Shown here one piece after another: positions 44,932 to 56,425 of a stretch of 64,000 bases of DNA (position 1 is the first letter of the stretch; each line of letters begins with the position of its first letter). The translations under genes and the position numbers were made by a program. Under the pieces are notes generated by a model. It saw only the letters and a program-made list of their open reading frames with translations, did no database searches and was not told where the DNA came from. Location of the stretch: positions 144,796-208,795 of the forward strand of contig MU626268.1 in the NCBI GenBank assembly GCA_025603075.1. The letters run 5' to 3'. The stretch is from Neoconidiobolus thromboides FSU 785. Taxonomy: Eukaryota; Entomophthoromycota; Entomophthoromycetes; Entomophthorales; Neoconidiobolaceae.

Positions 44932-47900
44932 ATGTTAGTACTTCCAGGGAACAGTTCACTTGCCGGTTTCCAAATTCAAAAGCTAGTAAATTCTGCACAA
45001 AAATGTGACCCAAGCATTGTGAACTTAGCTTCTTACTATGTCCATTTTTTAGATTTACATGAAAACTCAAGTAGTCAAATTACCGATGAAACTCACTCCA
45101 TTTTAGCAAACTTATTTAATTATGGCAACGGTTTGGAAGACAATTTTTATAAAAATTTACTAAATGAAATTATAACCAAGCAGGTAGAAGGTACTCAAGC
45201 AATTGATCAAGCTGGTCATAAAGTAGACTATTTTTGGGTACTTCCTAGACCAGGTTCCATCTCACCATGGTCCTCAAAAGCAACTAACATTTCTCAAGTA
45301 TGTGGCTTATCTGATAAAGTAAAACGTATCGAAAGAGGACAGCTCTTCTTTATTGTTCGTAAAGAAAGCGCTCAACCATATCAATTAAATGAAATCATCG
45401 AAAAATTTGGAGATCTGGTCTATGATCGTATGACACAATCACTTAGTTTAAGCCATCCAACCCAAGAGTCGATCTTTAAATCAGGAGATCATAAGCCTTT
45501 GATTCATATTTCTCTTCAAGATTCAACTATGGAGCCAAAAGAAGCATTATCAAAAGCTAACAGAGAGCTTGGTTTGGCATTAGCAGAAGATGAGATTGAT
45601 TATTTAATACAATCCTATTGTGGAGATGGTGTTTCAGGTACTGAAAGATTAAATAGAGACCCAACCGACGTTGAATTGATGATGTTCGCTCAAGTGAATT
45701 CCGAACATTGTAGGCATAAAATTTTCGGTGCTGATTGGACTATTGATGGTGTAAAAAAGCCAAACTCTTTATTTTCAATGATCAAAAATACCTATAAAAA
45801 AAACCCAGCTCATATTTTATCAGCATATTCCGATAATGCAGCTGTTTTAGAAGGTACAAAAGCAAATTATTTTGCTCCTGATGCTACTGCTACTACTCCT
45901 TATTCCTTCGTTGAATCCAAAAATGAAGATATTCACTTTTTAACCAAAGTTGAGACCCATAACCATCCAACCGCTGTTTCCCCATTTCCTGGAGCTGCCA
46001 CTGGTTCTGGAGGTGAAATTCGTGATGAGGGTGCCGTTGGTGTAGGCTCTAAACCCAAAACTGGACTTACTGGATTCACAGTTTCTAACCTAAATATACC
46101 AGGTCATGAACAACCATGGGAAATCAATGTAGGTAAGCCAAAGCAAATAGCCTCTAGTTTAGACATTATGCTTGAAGCCCCACTTGGTGGTGCTGCTTTT
46201 AACAATGAATTCGGTCGACCAAACACCGCCGGGTATTTTCGTACCTATTTACAACGCATCGGAGATACTGATGAGATCCGTGGGTATCATAAACCTATTA
46301 TGCTTGCTGGTGGTCTTGGTTCTGTTTTAGCTAGAAATGTTTTGAAGAGAAGAATAGCACCCGGAGCTAAGCTCATTGTACTTGGTGGTCCATGTATGTT
46401 GATTGGTTTAGGTGGAGGTGCTGCTTCTTCTATGGCTTCAGGTTCCTCAAGTGCTGATTTAGATTTTGCTTCAGTACAAAGGGATAACGCTGAAATTCAA
46501 AGACGCTGTCAAGAAGTTATCAATGCCTGCGTTTCATTAGGAGAAAATAATCCTATTCAATCTATCCATGACGTTGGTGCAGGTGGTTTATCAAATGCTC
46601 TTCCAGAAATTGTACATGATAGTGAATTGGGTGCTAAAATTCAAATAAGAGATGTTTTATGTGATGATCCAACCCTTTCTCCAATGGAAATTTGGTGTAA
46701 TGAATCTCAAGAACGCTATGTGTTAGCTTTAGACGAGTCTCGTATTGAAGAATTTAAAGCAATGTGCGTACGTGAACGTTGTCCATTTGCTGTTGTTGGT
46801 GAAGCCACCAAAGAATTGGTTTTAAGAGTTGAGGATTCATTACTTGGATCTGTATGTATAGACCTCCCAATGGATATGCTCTTTGGTAAGCCACCTAAAA
46901 TGAGTAGAGTTGATGACCAACGTCCACTTCCATTAACTCCATTTGATTCAACTCTTGCTAAATATTACTCTGAAACACCAAGTAATATGTTTGAAGATGC
47001 CTGTAAGCGTGTATTAAAGCTCCCTACCGTTGCTTCAAAGTCATTCCTTATTACGATTGGTGATCGTACTGTCACTGGTTTAATCACACGTGATCAAATG
47101 GTCGGACCTTGGCAAGTACCAATTTCGGATGTTTCTGTGACTTCTACCTCCTATTTCACTAAGACTGGTGAGGCCATGGCTATGGGCGAAAGAACCCCGA
47201 TTGCTCTTATTAACCCTGCTGCCTCTGCTCGTATGGCTGTAGCAGAATCAGTAACTAATATTGCTGCTGCTTCTATTGATGATATTTCAAAGATCCGTCT
47301 TTCAGCTAATTGGATGAGTTCAGCTAGCACTCCCGGAGAAGGTTATGCCCTTTATGAAGCTGTACAAGCCATTGGTATGGAGCTTTGTCCGGCTCTTGGA
47401 ATCACAATTCCAGTTGGTAAAGATTCCATGTCTATGAAAACTACTTGGTCAGATGAAGATGGAAAAACTAAATCTGTGATTTCCCCATTATCACTTATTA
47501 TTACCGCTTTTGCTTTTGTAAATGATGTTAAGAAGACGCTTACCCCTGATCTTAAAACATATCATCATAAGTCAGGCTCTGGGTCTACTCTTTTATTGTT
47601 AGATATTGCTAAAGGAAATAAGAGATTAGGTGGATCAGCATTAGCACAAGTTTATAATGAGGTTGGTACTGGATGTCCTGATTTAGAAGACCATAATATA
47701 TTAGCTTCTTTCTTTAAAGCTATCCAACAAGCCCGTAAGGAACCCTCCTCCTCCAACACTTATGACAGCTTAGTATTAGCTTATCATGATCGTTCAGATG
47801 GTGGTTTATTTGCTACTTTGGTAGAAATGGGTATTGGTGGTAGAGTAGGTTTCAACGTACAACTAAATACTTATTCTGAATCTTCAGAAACTAAAGATTT

Positions 47901-49077
47901 AGTTAAAGCTTTATTTAATGAAGAATTAGGTGTTGTAGTACAGGTTGAAAACGAAGATGTTAATAAGGTCATTAATATTTTCACACAAAATGGGTTTCCA
48001 GCTAACAATATCCATAATATTGGTCAAATTCATTCTACTGAAGATGAAACTATGAACTTTTCATTTAATGAAACTGTTTTCTACTCATCTAAAAGAGAAA
48101 CTTTACATTCTTGGTGGGCAGAAACCTCTTATTTACTTCAATCTTTACGCGATAATCCAGAATGCGCTAAAGAAGAATATGATTCCATTTTTGATACTAG
48201 TAACAAAGGTTTATCTTACAATGTCACTTTTGATCCCAGAGCTAATATTGATTTACCAACTCATCGCCCCAAAGTGGCTATCCTTAGAGAACAGGGTGTT
48301 AATGGACATGTTGAAATGGCTTATTCTTTCTATCGCGCAGGTTTCTTACCAATTGACGTACACATGAGTGATCTTGCTAGTGGCAAAGTATCACTTGGTG
48401 ATTACCATGGGTTAGCAGCCTGTGGTGGTTTCTCCTATGGCGATGTACTTGGAGCAGGTCGCGGTTGGGCTCAATCTTCAGTTCTCAATCCAACTATCCG
48501 TAAGGAATTTTATGACTTCTTTAACAACCGTAGCGACACTTTTGCTTTAGGTGTATGTAATGGTTGTCAGTTTTTATCAAATCTTAAAGAATTGATACCT
48601 GGTGCTGAGAACTGGCCCAATTTTGTGACCAATAAATCCGCAAGATATGAAGCTAGAGTATGTATGGTAGAAATCCCAGAAGTTGGTGCAAGTAATGTGT
48701 TTTTTAGTGATATGAAAGGCACCAAAATACCTATCCCTGTAGCCCATGGTGAAGGTTTTGCCAAATTTAAAGACGAAAATGTAGCTAAAGATTTCTTTGA
48801 TTCTGGATTATGTGCGTTGAGATACGTTGATTCCACTGGTGCTCCAACTGAATCTTATCCAGCAAACCCTAATGGTTCACCAAGAGGTTTGGCTGGTTGT
48901 ACTAGTTTAAATGGTCGTGTTTTGATTTCTATGCCTCACCCAGAGCGTGCTATTCGTTTACATGGTAATTCCTATTATCCTGATAATAAGGATCATCCTT
49001 TGTATGGTATTGAAGAAGGCCCATGGCTTCATATGTTTATCAATGCTAGGAAATGGTTGGCCCAAATAGGCATATAA
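44932..49077 (+). CDS. ADE6: Phosphoribosylformylglycinamidine (FGAM) synthase
   Basis: Converts FGAR to FGAM with glutamine and ATP in step four of purine synthesis, in the cytosol. One intronless frame of 1381 residues, close to the eukaryotic/proteobacterial large PurL length (about 1300-1350). Order: N-terminal PurS-like domain, linker with MMFAQVNSEHCRHKIFGADW, first PurM-like half (KVETHNHPTAVSPFPGAATGSGGEIRDE, GGPCMLIGLGGGAASSM, QSIHDVGAGGLSNALPE), second half (SANWMSSASTPGEGYALYEAV, IPVGKDSMSM, HDRSDGGLFATLVEMG), then a class I glutamine amidotransferase from about 1105 with GGFSYGDVLGAGRGWAQS, the catalytic Cys1209 in GVCNGCQFLSNL, and PHPER near the end. All key residues seen are intact. 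An internal fragment of this gene lies upstream at 42487. Confidence 0.97.
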   Translation: MLVLPGNSSLAGFQIQKLVNSAQKCDPSIVNLASYYVHFLDLHENSSSQITDETHSILANLFNYGNGLEDNFYKNLLNEIITKQVEGTQAIDQAGHKVDYFWVLPRPGSISPWSSKATNISQVCGLSDKVKRIERGQLFFIVRKESAQPYQLNEIIEKFGDLVYDRMTQSLSLSHPTQESIFKSGDHKPLIHISLQDSTMEPKEALSKANRELGLALAEDEIDYLIQSYCGDGVSGTERLNRDPTDVELMMFAQVNSEHCRHKIFGADWTIDGVKKPNSLFSMIKNTYKKNPAHILSAYSDNAAVLEGTKANYFAPDATATTPYSFVESKNEDIHFLTKVETHNHPTAVSPFPGAATGSGGEIRDEGAVGVGSKPKTGLTGFTVSNLNIPGHEQPWEINVGKPKQIASSLDIMLEAPLGGAAFNNEFGRPNTAGYFRTYLQRIGDTDEIRGYHKPIMLAGGLGSVLARNVLKRRIAPGAKLIVLGGPCMLIGLGGGAASSMASGSSSADLDFASVQRDNAEIQRRCQEVINACVSLGENNPIQSIHDVGAGGLSNALPEIVHDSELGAKIQIRDVLCDDPTLSPMEIWCNESQERYVLALDESRIEEFKAMCVRERCPFAVVGEATKELVLRVEDSLLGSVCIDLPMDMLFGKPPKMSRVDDQRPLPLTPFDSTLAKYYSETPSNMFEDACKRVLKLPTVASKSFLITIGDRTVTGLITRDQMVGPWQVPISDVSVTSTSYFTKTGEAMAMGERTPIALINPAASARMAVAESVTNIAAASIDDISKIRLSANWMSSASTPGEGYALYEAVQAIGMELCPALGITIPVGKDSMSMKTTWSDEDGKTKSVISPLSLIITAFAFVNDVKKTLTPDLKTYHHKSGSGSTLLLLDIAKGNKRLGGSALAQVYNEVGTGCPDLEDHNILASFFKAIQQARKEPSSSNTYDSLVLAYHDRSDGGLFATLVEMGIGGRVGFNVQLNTYSESSETKDLVKALFNEELGVVVQVENEDVNKVINIFTQNGFPANNIHNIGQIHSTEDETMNFSFNETVFYSSKRETLHSWWAETSYLLQSLRDNPECAKEEYDSIFDTSNKGLSYNVTFDPRANIDLPTHRPKVAILREQGVNGHVEMAYSFYRAGFLPIDVHMSDLASGKVSLGDYHGLAACGGFSYGDVLGAGRGWAQSSVLNPTIRKEFYDFFNNRSDTFALGVCNGCQFLSNLKELIPGAENWPNFVTNKSARYEARVCMVEIPEVGASNVFFSDMKGTKIPIPVAHGEGFAKFKDENVAKDFFDSGLCALRYVDSTGAPTESYPANPNGSPRGLAGCTSLNGRVLISMPHPERAIRLHGNSYYPDNKDHPLYGIEEGPWLHMFINARKWLAQIGI

Positions 49078-49580
49078 ATAGAAGTTTGTAAGGATTTGTG
49101 GTATGTAGAATTAATAAATAGAAGTTTACTTAAACTTGTTTTTAAGGATTTGAATTTTCCAATCATTTGATTTTGACATTTGACATTTTTAGTAAATTTT
49201 TACAATGAATTTAAAATCCAATTCAAAATTGTAATTGCTAACATTTTAATAAGACCTATGATTTAATATATAATAAAATGTTAAATTTATATAGATAAAA
49301 CATTGTAGACAGGTCATTATTTTCATTCATGATAATGGAGTCACCAATTCTAGTATGAGAATTACTACAATTACTATTCATTTTGCTATCAAAATTTTGA
49401 TTTAATCAGCTGTGACTATCGGTTTTTCTTGGCTTTTGATTTGTCCAATTTGATTTTAGCCAATTTAATTCTTAATAATCAATTACATTGCTCTACTGTT
49501 TGATAAACAAGATATACTTATGAAATATAAAATAATATATATAATAAACAAAAGCTAGATATCTGCTACTTAAATCAAAA
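49078..49580. other. Intergenic between FGAM synthase and lipase
   Basis: About 500 nt, promoter of the lipase presumably at the right end. Nothing else seen. Confidence 0.4.
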
Positions 49581-50957
49581 ATGAAATTAGTTTTTACATT
49601 ATTTTATTTAGGCGTCGTCCTAAGTATAATACAAGAAACGTTTTTATCAAAAGCGCTTGGTCAAACATTCACCAAATTAGAACCTATTCGAGCTGTTTAT
49701 AAAAGCTTGATTTTAGGTATACTTACAAAGAGAAAGGAGGAATCCAATACCCCATTAGGATATGATAATCCAAGCTCAAAAAGAGTCAACACTCAGCAGG
49801 AAAAAATCCTTCGTGACCAAATATCCCCACCAGCAAGTTTAGAGGAACTTCAAGGTTATGGATTGATATTGGCATCTAACACATGCTCTGATAAAAAGGA
49901 ACTTGAAACTTGGAGTTGCCCTGTACATTGTGAAGGGTTGACCAAAGGGGCGAAGGCTCATCACATTCATTTTGGTGAAGGCGATGACTTCCGGTTTAAT
50001 ATAGTATCACTCAGCGATAGAAAGATAATTGCTTTAGGAATTAGAGGATCTGGAAAGCCCAAAAAAATAGCAGAAACTTTTGCTGGAATGCATCCACACA
50101 ATATCAAAAATGCAACTCTTCCCTGGCACACGCTAAGAAGTGATATTCGAGTTCATCTTCCATTATATGAAAGCTCAAAAAAGATTACGAAAGAAGCAGA
50201 GCCGATCTTAACAGGATTACTAAAACAAGAGAAGTACAAAGGTTATAGATTAGTAGTACTTGGTCATAGTTTGGGTGGTGCATTAGCACCACTAGCAGCT
50301 ATGGACTTGAAAGATATTCTAAAATTAAAAAAATCGGAGATAGAGTTACACGTATTTGACACACCAAGGGTAGGAAATATAGTGTTTGCAAATATAGTAA
50401 ATTATCATTTTAATAAATTGACAAGAGTCACTCATGGTTATGATCCTATACCACGTAGCTTGTTAAAAATGGCTCACTATTCTCACTTTGCTAATGAACT
50501 TTACTATCCCCCAATCGACTATTTTGATCCAGATTCAAAAAATCCAAACTTACCTGAAGACAGACATGATTTTATCCAAAGCAAAGTCAGCAGGGTTTTC
50601 CTTGACTCTATTAGTTACTCCAAAGATAATACATTACCCTTAACTAAGCCTAGAAGAGGTAGAGAAAATCAAGATTTCACCTCAACACCTGTTTATTGCC
50701 AATCAAATCCACCATATGATCTAGAAGATTTAAGATGCCTTTCTGGAGTTAGAGGTAATTTTAACTTTACTTCCCATACTTTTGCTCCCACGGTTACTTA
50801 TGAAGATACCTGCGGTGGACCATTATCTGATATTTCTGCTACATTTAATCAGCTGATTAGTGAGATTGTAAAATTCGATATTCCTTTCTTGTTCCATGAT
50901 GAGATAAAAGAAGAACTTTTAACTCCTTTAAATCCTAATGCTTATAAGCAATCTTAG
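49581..50957 (+). CDS. Secreted class 3 lipase-like protein
   Basis: Alpha/beta hydrolase of the fungal lipase 3 family, hydrolysing acylglycerols or phospholipids. Single exon, 458 residues. The first 20 or so residues (MKLVFTLFYLGVVLSIIQE) look like a signal peptide. The nucleophile elbow is GHSLGG with Ser230, followed by ALAPLAAMDL. HVFDTPRVGN precedes the segment HGYDPIPRS with the likely catalytic Asp, and YSHFANELYY carries the likely catalytic His in the family's H-x-x-x-E context. The N-terminal 100 residues before the hydrolase core contain two Cys (CSDK, CPVHC). The C-terminal 100 residues have no recognisable domain. Intronless. Confidence 0.88.
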   Translation: MKLVFTLFYLGVVLSIIQETFLSKALGQTFTKLEPIRAVYKSLILGILTKRKEESNTPLGYDNPSSKRVNTQQEKILRDQISPPASLEELQGYGLILASNTCSDKKELETWSCPVHCEGLTKGAKAHHIHFGEGDDFRFNIVSLSDRKIIALGIRGSGKPKKIAETFAGMHPHNIKNATLPWHTLRSDIRVHLPLYESSKKITKEAEPILTGLLKQEKYKGYRLVVLGHSLGGALAPLAAMDLKDILKLKKSEIELHVFDTPRVGNIVFANIVNYHFNKLTRVTHGYDPIPRSLLKMAHYSHFANELYYPPIDYFDPDSKNPNLPEDRHDFIQSKVSRVFLDSISYSKDNTLPLTKPRRGRENQDFTSTPVYCQSNPPYDLEDLRCLSGVRGNFNFTSHTFAPTVTYEDTCGGPLSDISATFNQLISEIVKFDIPFLFHDEIKEELLTPLNPNAYKQS

Positions 50958-51250
50958 ATAATTATCTAATAAATGTTAAATAAAAGTTAAAATTTATTAA
51001 ATGTAGTTACCTGTTGAATTCCCTTGTTAATCGATATTAATTAAATGCTACCTAGGGTTTAATCATTGAGTAATTCATTATCTAGTTTTGTATTAAAGCC
51101 TAAAGTATTGAAATTTGAAAATATTTTAAAGAGTAATTATTAATTTTATACAATTTATTCATAACTATACAAATTGTCGATTATTAAGCTAATTTGATAC
51201 TTAAATATTAGGAATGTAAGGTTTATATTCTTGTGGGCTCCTCCCACTCA

Positions 51251-51473
51251 TCAATACTTGAGTATAATGTAACAGGCGTGGATGATACCTAATAATATTA
51301 GAAATATGACACTATTAATAAATAACTATAAATATACCTGGAATATAACCTAATAATGTTAAACCAATGTTAATAAGTAAGTCAACACCACAACCACGTT
51401 CAAAGAGTACACCTAATGGTGGAAGGATGATAGCGAAGATAAATTTAAAGATATCAGTACAAGTAAGAGCCAT
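51251..51473 (-). CDS. PMP3: Plasma membrane proteolipid 3 (PMP3/RCI2 family)
   Basis: Small two-helix membrane protein that influences plasma-membrane potential and salt tolerance. Exons (minus) 51473-51338 and 51288-51251; 174 nt, 57 residues, the usual family size. The start MALTCTDIFKFIFAIILPPLGV matches the family in DIF..ILA..LPP.GV form (read as two blocks: MALTCTDIFKF and ILPPLGVLFERGC), then DLLINIGLTLLGYIPG and IIHACYIILKY. The intron interrupts PG-IIHA, a common position in this family. Too short to appear as a long frame because of the intron. Confidence 0.95.
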
Positions 51474-52541
51474 TTTTTTATAATAAATCAACAAGAGAAT
51501 TTCAACTATTTATACTTTTTTTCCAATTTTATGACCTAAGGATGATCCTCCAATTGATATTATTTTATGCTAACTTAAAATTTTCGCTTGCCATTTTTCA
51601 TCCCTAAATAGTAAATACTGCACTAAATGATTTAAAGGTGACCAAATCGTTCCTTAATTGAAATTCTTCTAAATCTTAAAAGTAACGCCCAGTTAATTTA
51701 GCCAAACTTTTTATTCGCTAATCATGACATCAATAAATCTAAACAGAACTCAAAGGAATTAGTTTTAAATTTTTAAATTTAGTTAATAAAACATTAAAAA
51801 TTAATGATACTGTGTACTGATTAAATATTAAGTAGATTTTTAATTAAACTACTTGAGTTATATCTAAAATCCCAAACGGATGATATTAATGGCATTGGAA
51901 TTTCATAAGAATCAAGATTATAAATATCAGATTGAGTAAGTTTTAATTTCGAATTATAATTCAAATGTCATTATTATCCTTAAGGGCGGAGTATTTTTTT
52001 AATTTAGAATTTATACTTCATTAGGTAATTGGCTGGATAATTTCTATTTTTAAATACAGCTTCAACTTTGTTTCAAATTTTATTTGCTTAAATAGAAACC
52101 CTGTATTAAATAACTTAGTTAATTTTAAATAAAGAAATCAAAATGTAATCAAAGGTAATGATTCCTCTATAACAAACCACTTAATAATGTTATAACTCCC
52201 GTTTTTATAATCAAAGTAAAAGCGTCCATGTTTCTATTTAAAACCTTATTCAACATTTTTGAAATTCAGAGCTCAAAACAACCAATATGTTTAAGAAAAA
52301 GGGCCGAGGTACACAAATGCTCTGAGTAAAAAAGCTGTTAATGATCTTTGATGATAATATTTTTGTAACTATAATAATTAACAGATCATTATTATATTGA
52401 TTTTAATCTGATTTTGATTGTTAGATTATTTTAGAAGCTGCCATCATGTAAAAATTATTTACAATTTTGTAAAGCATTTTTCAAGTATACTAAAAAACTA
52501 TTTTAGTTCAAAAAATCAACAAGACATTTTTTTAAATAATA

Positions 52542-52643
52542 TATGGGGATGTATTTTTTGTTTAAGGATTCTCCTAATAAATTTTCCACTCAAATAACGC
52601 TTAAAAAATGGAAAAAGTAATGAAACCAAAAAACATCCTCATA
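52542..52643 (+). mobile_element. MITE copy
   Basis: Forward copy from TATGGGGATGTATTTTTTG to AAAAAACATCCTCATA, with CTCAAATAACGCTTAAAAAA in the core. Confidence 0.88.
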
Positions 52644-52857
52644 TCCTATAATCATACTTTACTCTTGAAATATTTGATGTAAACATTTCTAAAATTTTAA
52701 CTAAAGAAGCTTGTAAAAAGTTTATAGAATAGTAATAAATTTTAGAAAAATAAAAAAATCACATAATACTTGATGGTGTTATTTACTAGGCAAAAAAGAT
52801 CAGACCTTATTTTGAGTGATTTATTATTAAACAAAATCAATTTGTTGATTTTAACAT

Positions 52858-52961
52858 TTGGGGGTGTTTTTTTTGATTTCATCGCTTTTTCTATCTTTTA
52901 AGCGCTATTTAAGCAGAAAATTTGTTAGTAAAATTCTTAAACACAAAAATACATCCCCATT
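52858..52961 (-). mobile_element. MITE copy
   Basis: Reverse copy from TTGGGGGTGTTTTTTTTGAT to AAATACATCCCCAT, core AAGCGCTATTTAAGCAGAAAA in part. The flanking TA is not evident here (ATT on both sides). Confidence 0.82.
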
Positions 52962-52999
52962 TCTAGTTTTCTATATTAATTCTTTAACAGTTTTTTTTA

Positions 53000-53070
53000 T
53001 AAATCGGGATGTATCTTTTTTAAAGGATTTTACTAACAATTTTTCTGCTTAAATGACACTTAAAAAATGT
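53000..53070 (+). mobile_element. MITE copy, right third missing
   Basis: Forward left part only: TAAATCGGGATGTATC, TTTTACTAACAATTTTTCTG, CACTTAAAAAATG. The right terminal repeat is gone. It lies 40 bp from the preceding copy in opposite orientation. Confidence 0.75.
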
Positions 53071-53792
53071 CTCCAGACATTAATTTTTTATCAAACTATT
53101 AGTTTTTATATAAGTATGTTTTTTAGTTTTATTTAGGATTTAAACCCATAACTTTAATTATAAAGCTTAAATTTAAACTATTTGGTTATACAGAAATTGA
53201 CACAAATATATGTTTGAAAGTTATTTAAAATAATAATTTGTTGAGATAGTTTTATTTAATTTAAACTTTCTATATTTACAATAACTATTATAATTTTTAA
53301 GGCCTGGATTGATATATAGGAACGTTTTAGCTGATCATTTTGAAAAAAGTGCATGGCTATTTAGCAATATAGTGCAATATTTTTTAATGTTTTACACTGC
53401 CAAATGAAAGTTTTTAAAAAAGTTCTCCTTTTGATTCTTAGTTACATTTGATTTAGTACTATTTACTGCCATAGTGTCATAGCTTTATATCCGGATTTTT
53501 TAAAAATGTTTTGAATAGTAGGCTAAAATTAAGATAATTGTATTTTTGAAATACAAAACTATCACTTCTTATATTTGCATACAAAGTTGTATGATTTACA
53601 TAAAGTTAGTTGTTTAGATCAAAATCCTAAATTTTAAATATATTAAATGAAAAATTGCCCAAGTAATAACTATAAAGTGTTGAATAAAATTTTATGTATT
53701 TATTTTTTAGATACAAAATTATAACAAATAAATACAAGATCTGACTTTCTAAAGATATAAATATTCTTACTAACAACATTATTATCTAATAG

Positions 53793-53865
53793 GCTCCGTT
53801 AGCTCAGTTGGCAGAGCGTGGTGCTAATAACGCTAAGGTCATAGGTTCAAGCCCTATACGGAGCA
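53793..53865 (+). tRNA. tRNA-Ile (anticodon AAU)
   Basis: Full cloverleaf of 73 nt. Acceptor stem GCTCCGT pairs with ACGGAGC, followed by discriminator A. The D arm is GCTC...GAGC, the anticodon arm TGGTG-CTAATAA-CGCTA gives anticodon AAT, and the T arm is ATAGG-TTCAAGC-CCTAT. No intron. The stem has G-T and T-G pairs but no mismatch. The first anticodon base would be edited to inosine. Confidence 0.96.
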
Positions 53866-54061
53866 TTAATTTTTCTTTCATATTATAATAAACCAAGGTA
53901 TATATAAGATAAAATAAAGTTTAAATAAATTTGATATTTATAGTAGGTTCGTGAAAATTACCGATATCTAGTAAAGAATATTGTTCATAAGGGTTTGAGA
54001 TTTTTAAAAAAGTTGATATTAAAACAAATAAATTAAACAAACAATTAATAAAAGAACTCAT

Positions 54062-55586
54062 TTATAGATTTGAAGTAGTGTCAATAATAGAATTCAAACT
54101 CTGATCCATGGTTTGTAATCTTGAATTAACTTCCTCTTGAATCTTCTTGAATTTTTCGATAAGCTAACTTGTTAGTGATAATATTATAAATAAATGTAAG
54201 CAATTACCTCTCGAGTGTTCATGTTTTCTTGAACTGCTGTAACTTGATTGATAATATTTTCCATATTATCTAATACGTTATCAAAATCAGCCAACTTCTG
54301 ATGCATAGCAGAAACAATCTTTAATCTTTGTGCTATTTTTGGTGCGTTTGATATATATATATCAAACTTTTCATAAAGTTTATACATCTTATCAACCTAA
54401 AAATAATCAGCTTTAAACTACAAATAAGCTACTAAATTTACTTTGTTTTTAGTTTCTGAATCCAAATTGGTATCTGAAAATACAATTTTATCTAAAGTAG
54501 ACTGTTTGAAACTTGATTTGAGAGTAATCAAACGATCCAGCTCAGCTATTAAATTTTTGATACTTTTATTAATATCATCTAAATGATTTTGATCTTTTAT
54601 CTTCCTTAACATCTGTTGCATATCTTCAATCATTCTAGTTAAGCTTAATCCATTAGGCTAAGCAGTTAATTTATATTATTTTAGTCTGTTAAAAAGTTTA
54701 CCAAATCAGCCTTAACTAACGTTTCTGGACCTAATAATGCTTCCAGGCTTGTTACTCGTGCTTCAAGTTCTAACGCATGATTGACTTGCTAATTATAAAT
54801 AAACAGATCAATAAAGTAAGCAGTATAATACCTGTTCATAGCTTGGAGGTAGAAATTCCTTTGCTTCGTTATTGAAATAGGCTTTATTTAGTCGGTCTAA
54901 CAACTGGGTACCAGTAGAAGTCATAACTTTTGCGCCACCATCTTTTGATTTCATATTTAATTGACGTTGTATGCTAACAAGATTGTTTAGCATAGAGATA
55001 GCACTAGTTCCAGAAGTTTCATCAATTAGTTTCTTTTAAGGATTAGAAATGTTTGGTTATTAATTGTTTGAAACTTACGTTTTCTTTATTCATATCCTGC
55101 TCCAGTTCTTGAACCTCCATAATAATTCTCTTTAGCCTTTCATTTGGAGTTTCTATAGTATCATCGATTTCATCATCACTCTCAATTTCGATTGCATCAT
55201 TGCTGATATCTTTATGCTTATTATAAAAAGAGTAGTTAAACTTCTTTTCTTTTGTAACTAAAAATAAATAAATGGTTGGATATTTTAGTATAAAAACAAT
55301 TACATTTGGGGTGACCATCTCCTACTTTAGTTTTGAAGAACTTCAGGTTCTTTTTGCTATTGAGTTCACTTCGATCAATTTCTGGTAATTGTTTGTCCTA
55401 CAAAATTAGCTTTGTAACTTTATAAAAATACTCCGATATTACTTCAACAACTTTATAAGGTCTAAATTGAGGAACTACTACATCAGTGGATTCAAATACT
55501 TGAGGTTCTATCTATTTTCTATTAGCTTATTTAAATAAATTTCATCCTTTTACCTCCTCTTCAATTTTTAATATATCAATAACCAT
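54062..55586 (-). CDS. DCTN2: Dynamitin, dynactin subunit 2 (p50)
   Basis: Dynamitin forms the shoulder of dynactin, the dynein activator that moves cargo and nuclei along microtubules. Nine exons (minus): 55586-55554, 55511-55443, 55397-55304, 55257-55079, 55032-54832, 54788-54702, 54657-54442, 54396-54208, 54163-54062; 1170 nt, 389 residues, close to the human 401. Near the N-terminus QVFESTDVVV corresponds to the family's YET-D-P block. A central TPNERLKRIIMEVQELEQDM and then LEARVTSLEALLGPE match the family's ETP..RL..L..E and LE.RL..LE..LG signatures. VDKMYKLYEKFDIY and IAQRLKIVSAMHQKLADF follow in the C-terminal coiled coil. Nearly all the protein is predicted helical and coiled. Confidence 0.9.
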
Positions 55587-56425
55587 AATTTTAAGCCACA
55601 AACTTAACCAAAAAACTAACCTCTTTAAATTTACAAATTGATTTATCAAATAATTTTGTTCATAGCATTTTCAATACAACATTTTCTTTTTCAAGTTTAA
55701 AAACCTATATATGTAAATTATTTTGAATTTCATTTACTAGAAATTGTTTAATTATAGTGTTGGTTTTATAAAAAAAGATAGTTATACTATAATTGAACTT
55801 AACAGTTTAATTTATAAATTTATTATTTCAAAACATCGATATAGTAGTTAGATATATCGAAAATGTATTAAATAGTCTTAAAGTGTGAATCATTTTTGAA
55901 AAATAATATATTTTTCAAAATTTATCCTAATAATAAAAATTGTAAATTTTCGAATTCAAAATGGGGGGATGTCTTGTTGAAAATGTGATATTCGAAAAAA
56001 TTGCAAATCCTTGTTATCATATTCAAGTTGACTCAATAGACAGAAAGTATAAGATAATTAAAATGTCCCTTGGATATAAATTTAACTCATTTCAGAGATA
56101 TTTTGAGTATGCTGTTTTAAAATTAGCTTTTATAGGATTAAAATGTTAATCAAGTTGATTGAATGAATATGCAGTAGTTATTTCATGAAGTATTTATAAA
56201 GTGTGAACCATTTAATTTGAGTGGAAAGTATTGCAAACTTTAAATGTATATTATGTTATTAAAAAAATGTGTTGATTTAAAGTTTAGCTATAGTTGATTG
56301 AATTCGTATAGCTAATTATTTAATTCTATTAAAAAAAGTAATGATAAAAGTTAATTACTAATGTCTAAAAAAGTTAATCTTCCCTTTATTACCTCTATAA
56401 AAGTTGACAAAAGGTACTATTTTAT
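55587..56425. other. Intergenic
   Basis: About 840 nt. A 62-codon frame at 55961-56149 has no recognised family or partner exon and is left out. Confidence 0.4.

Larger units (their letters stand above)
51474..53792. other. Gene-poor intergenic stretch with three MITE copies
   Basis: About 2.3 kb. The frame at 52858-53052 is the translation of a MITE and not a gene. Confidence 0.5.

Noticed and set aside
48068-48836. Frames inside FGAM synthase
   Set aside because: Shadows of the real frame, with no domain of their own.
55961-56149. 62-codon frame starting MGGCLVEN
   Set aside because: A Gly-Gly-Cys start is suggestive of lipidation, but no family, no exon partner and no promoter evidence; also GGGGGGATGTC there looked like a MITE end but the following sequence does not match.
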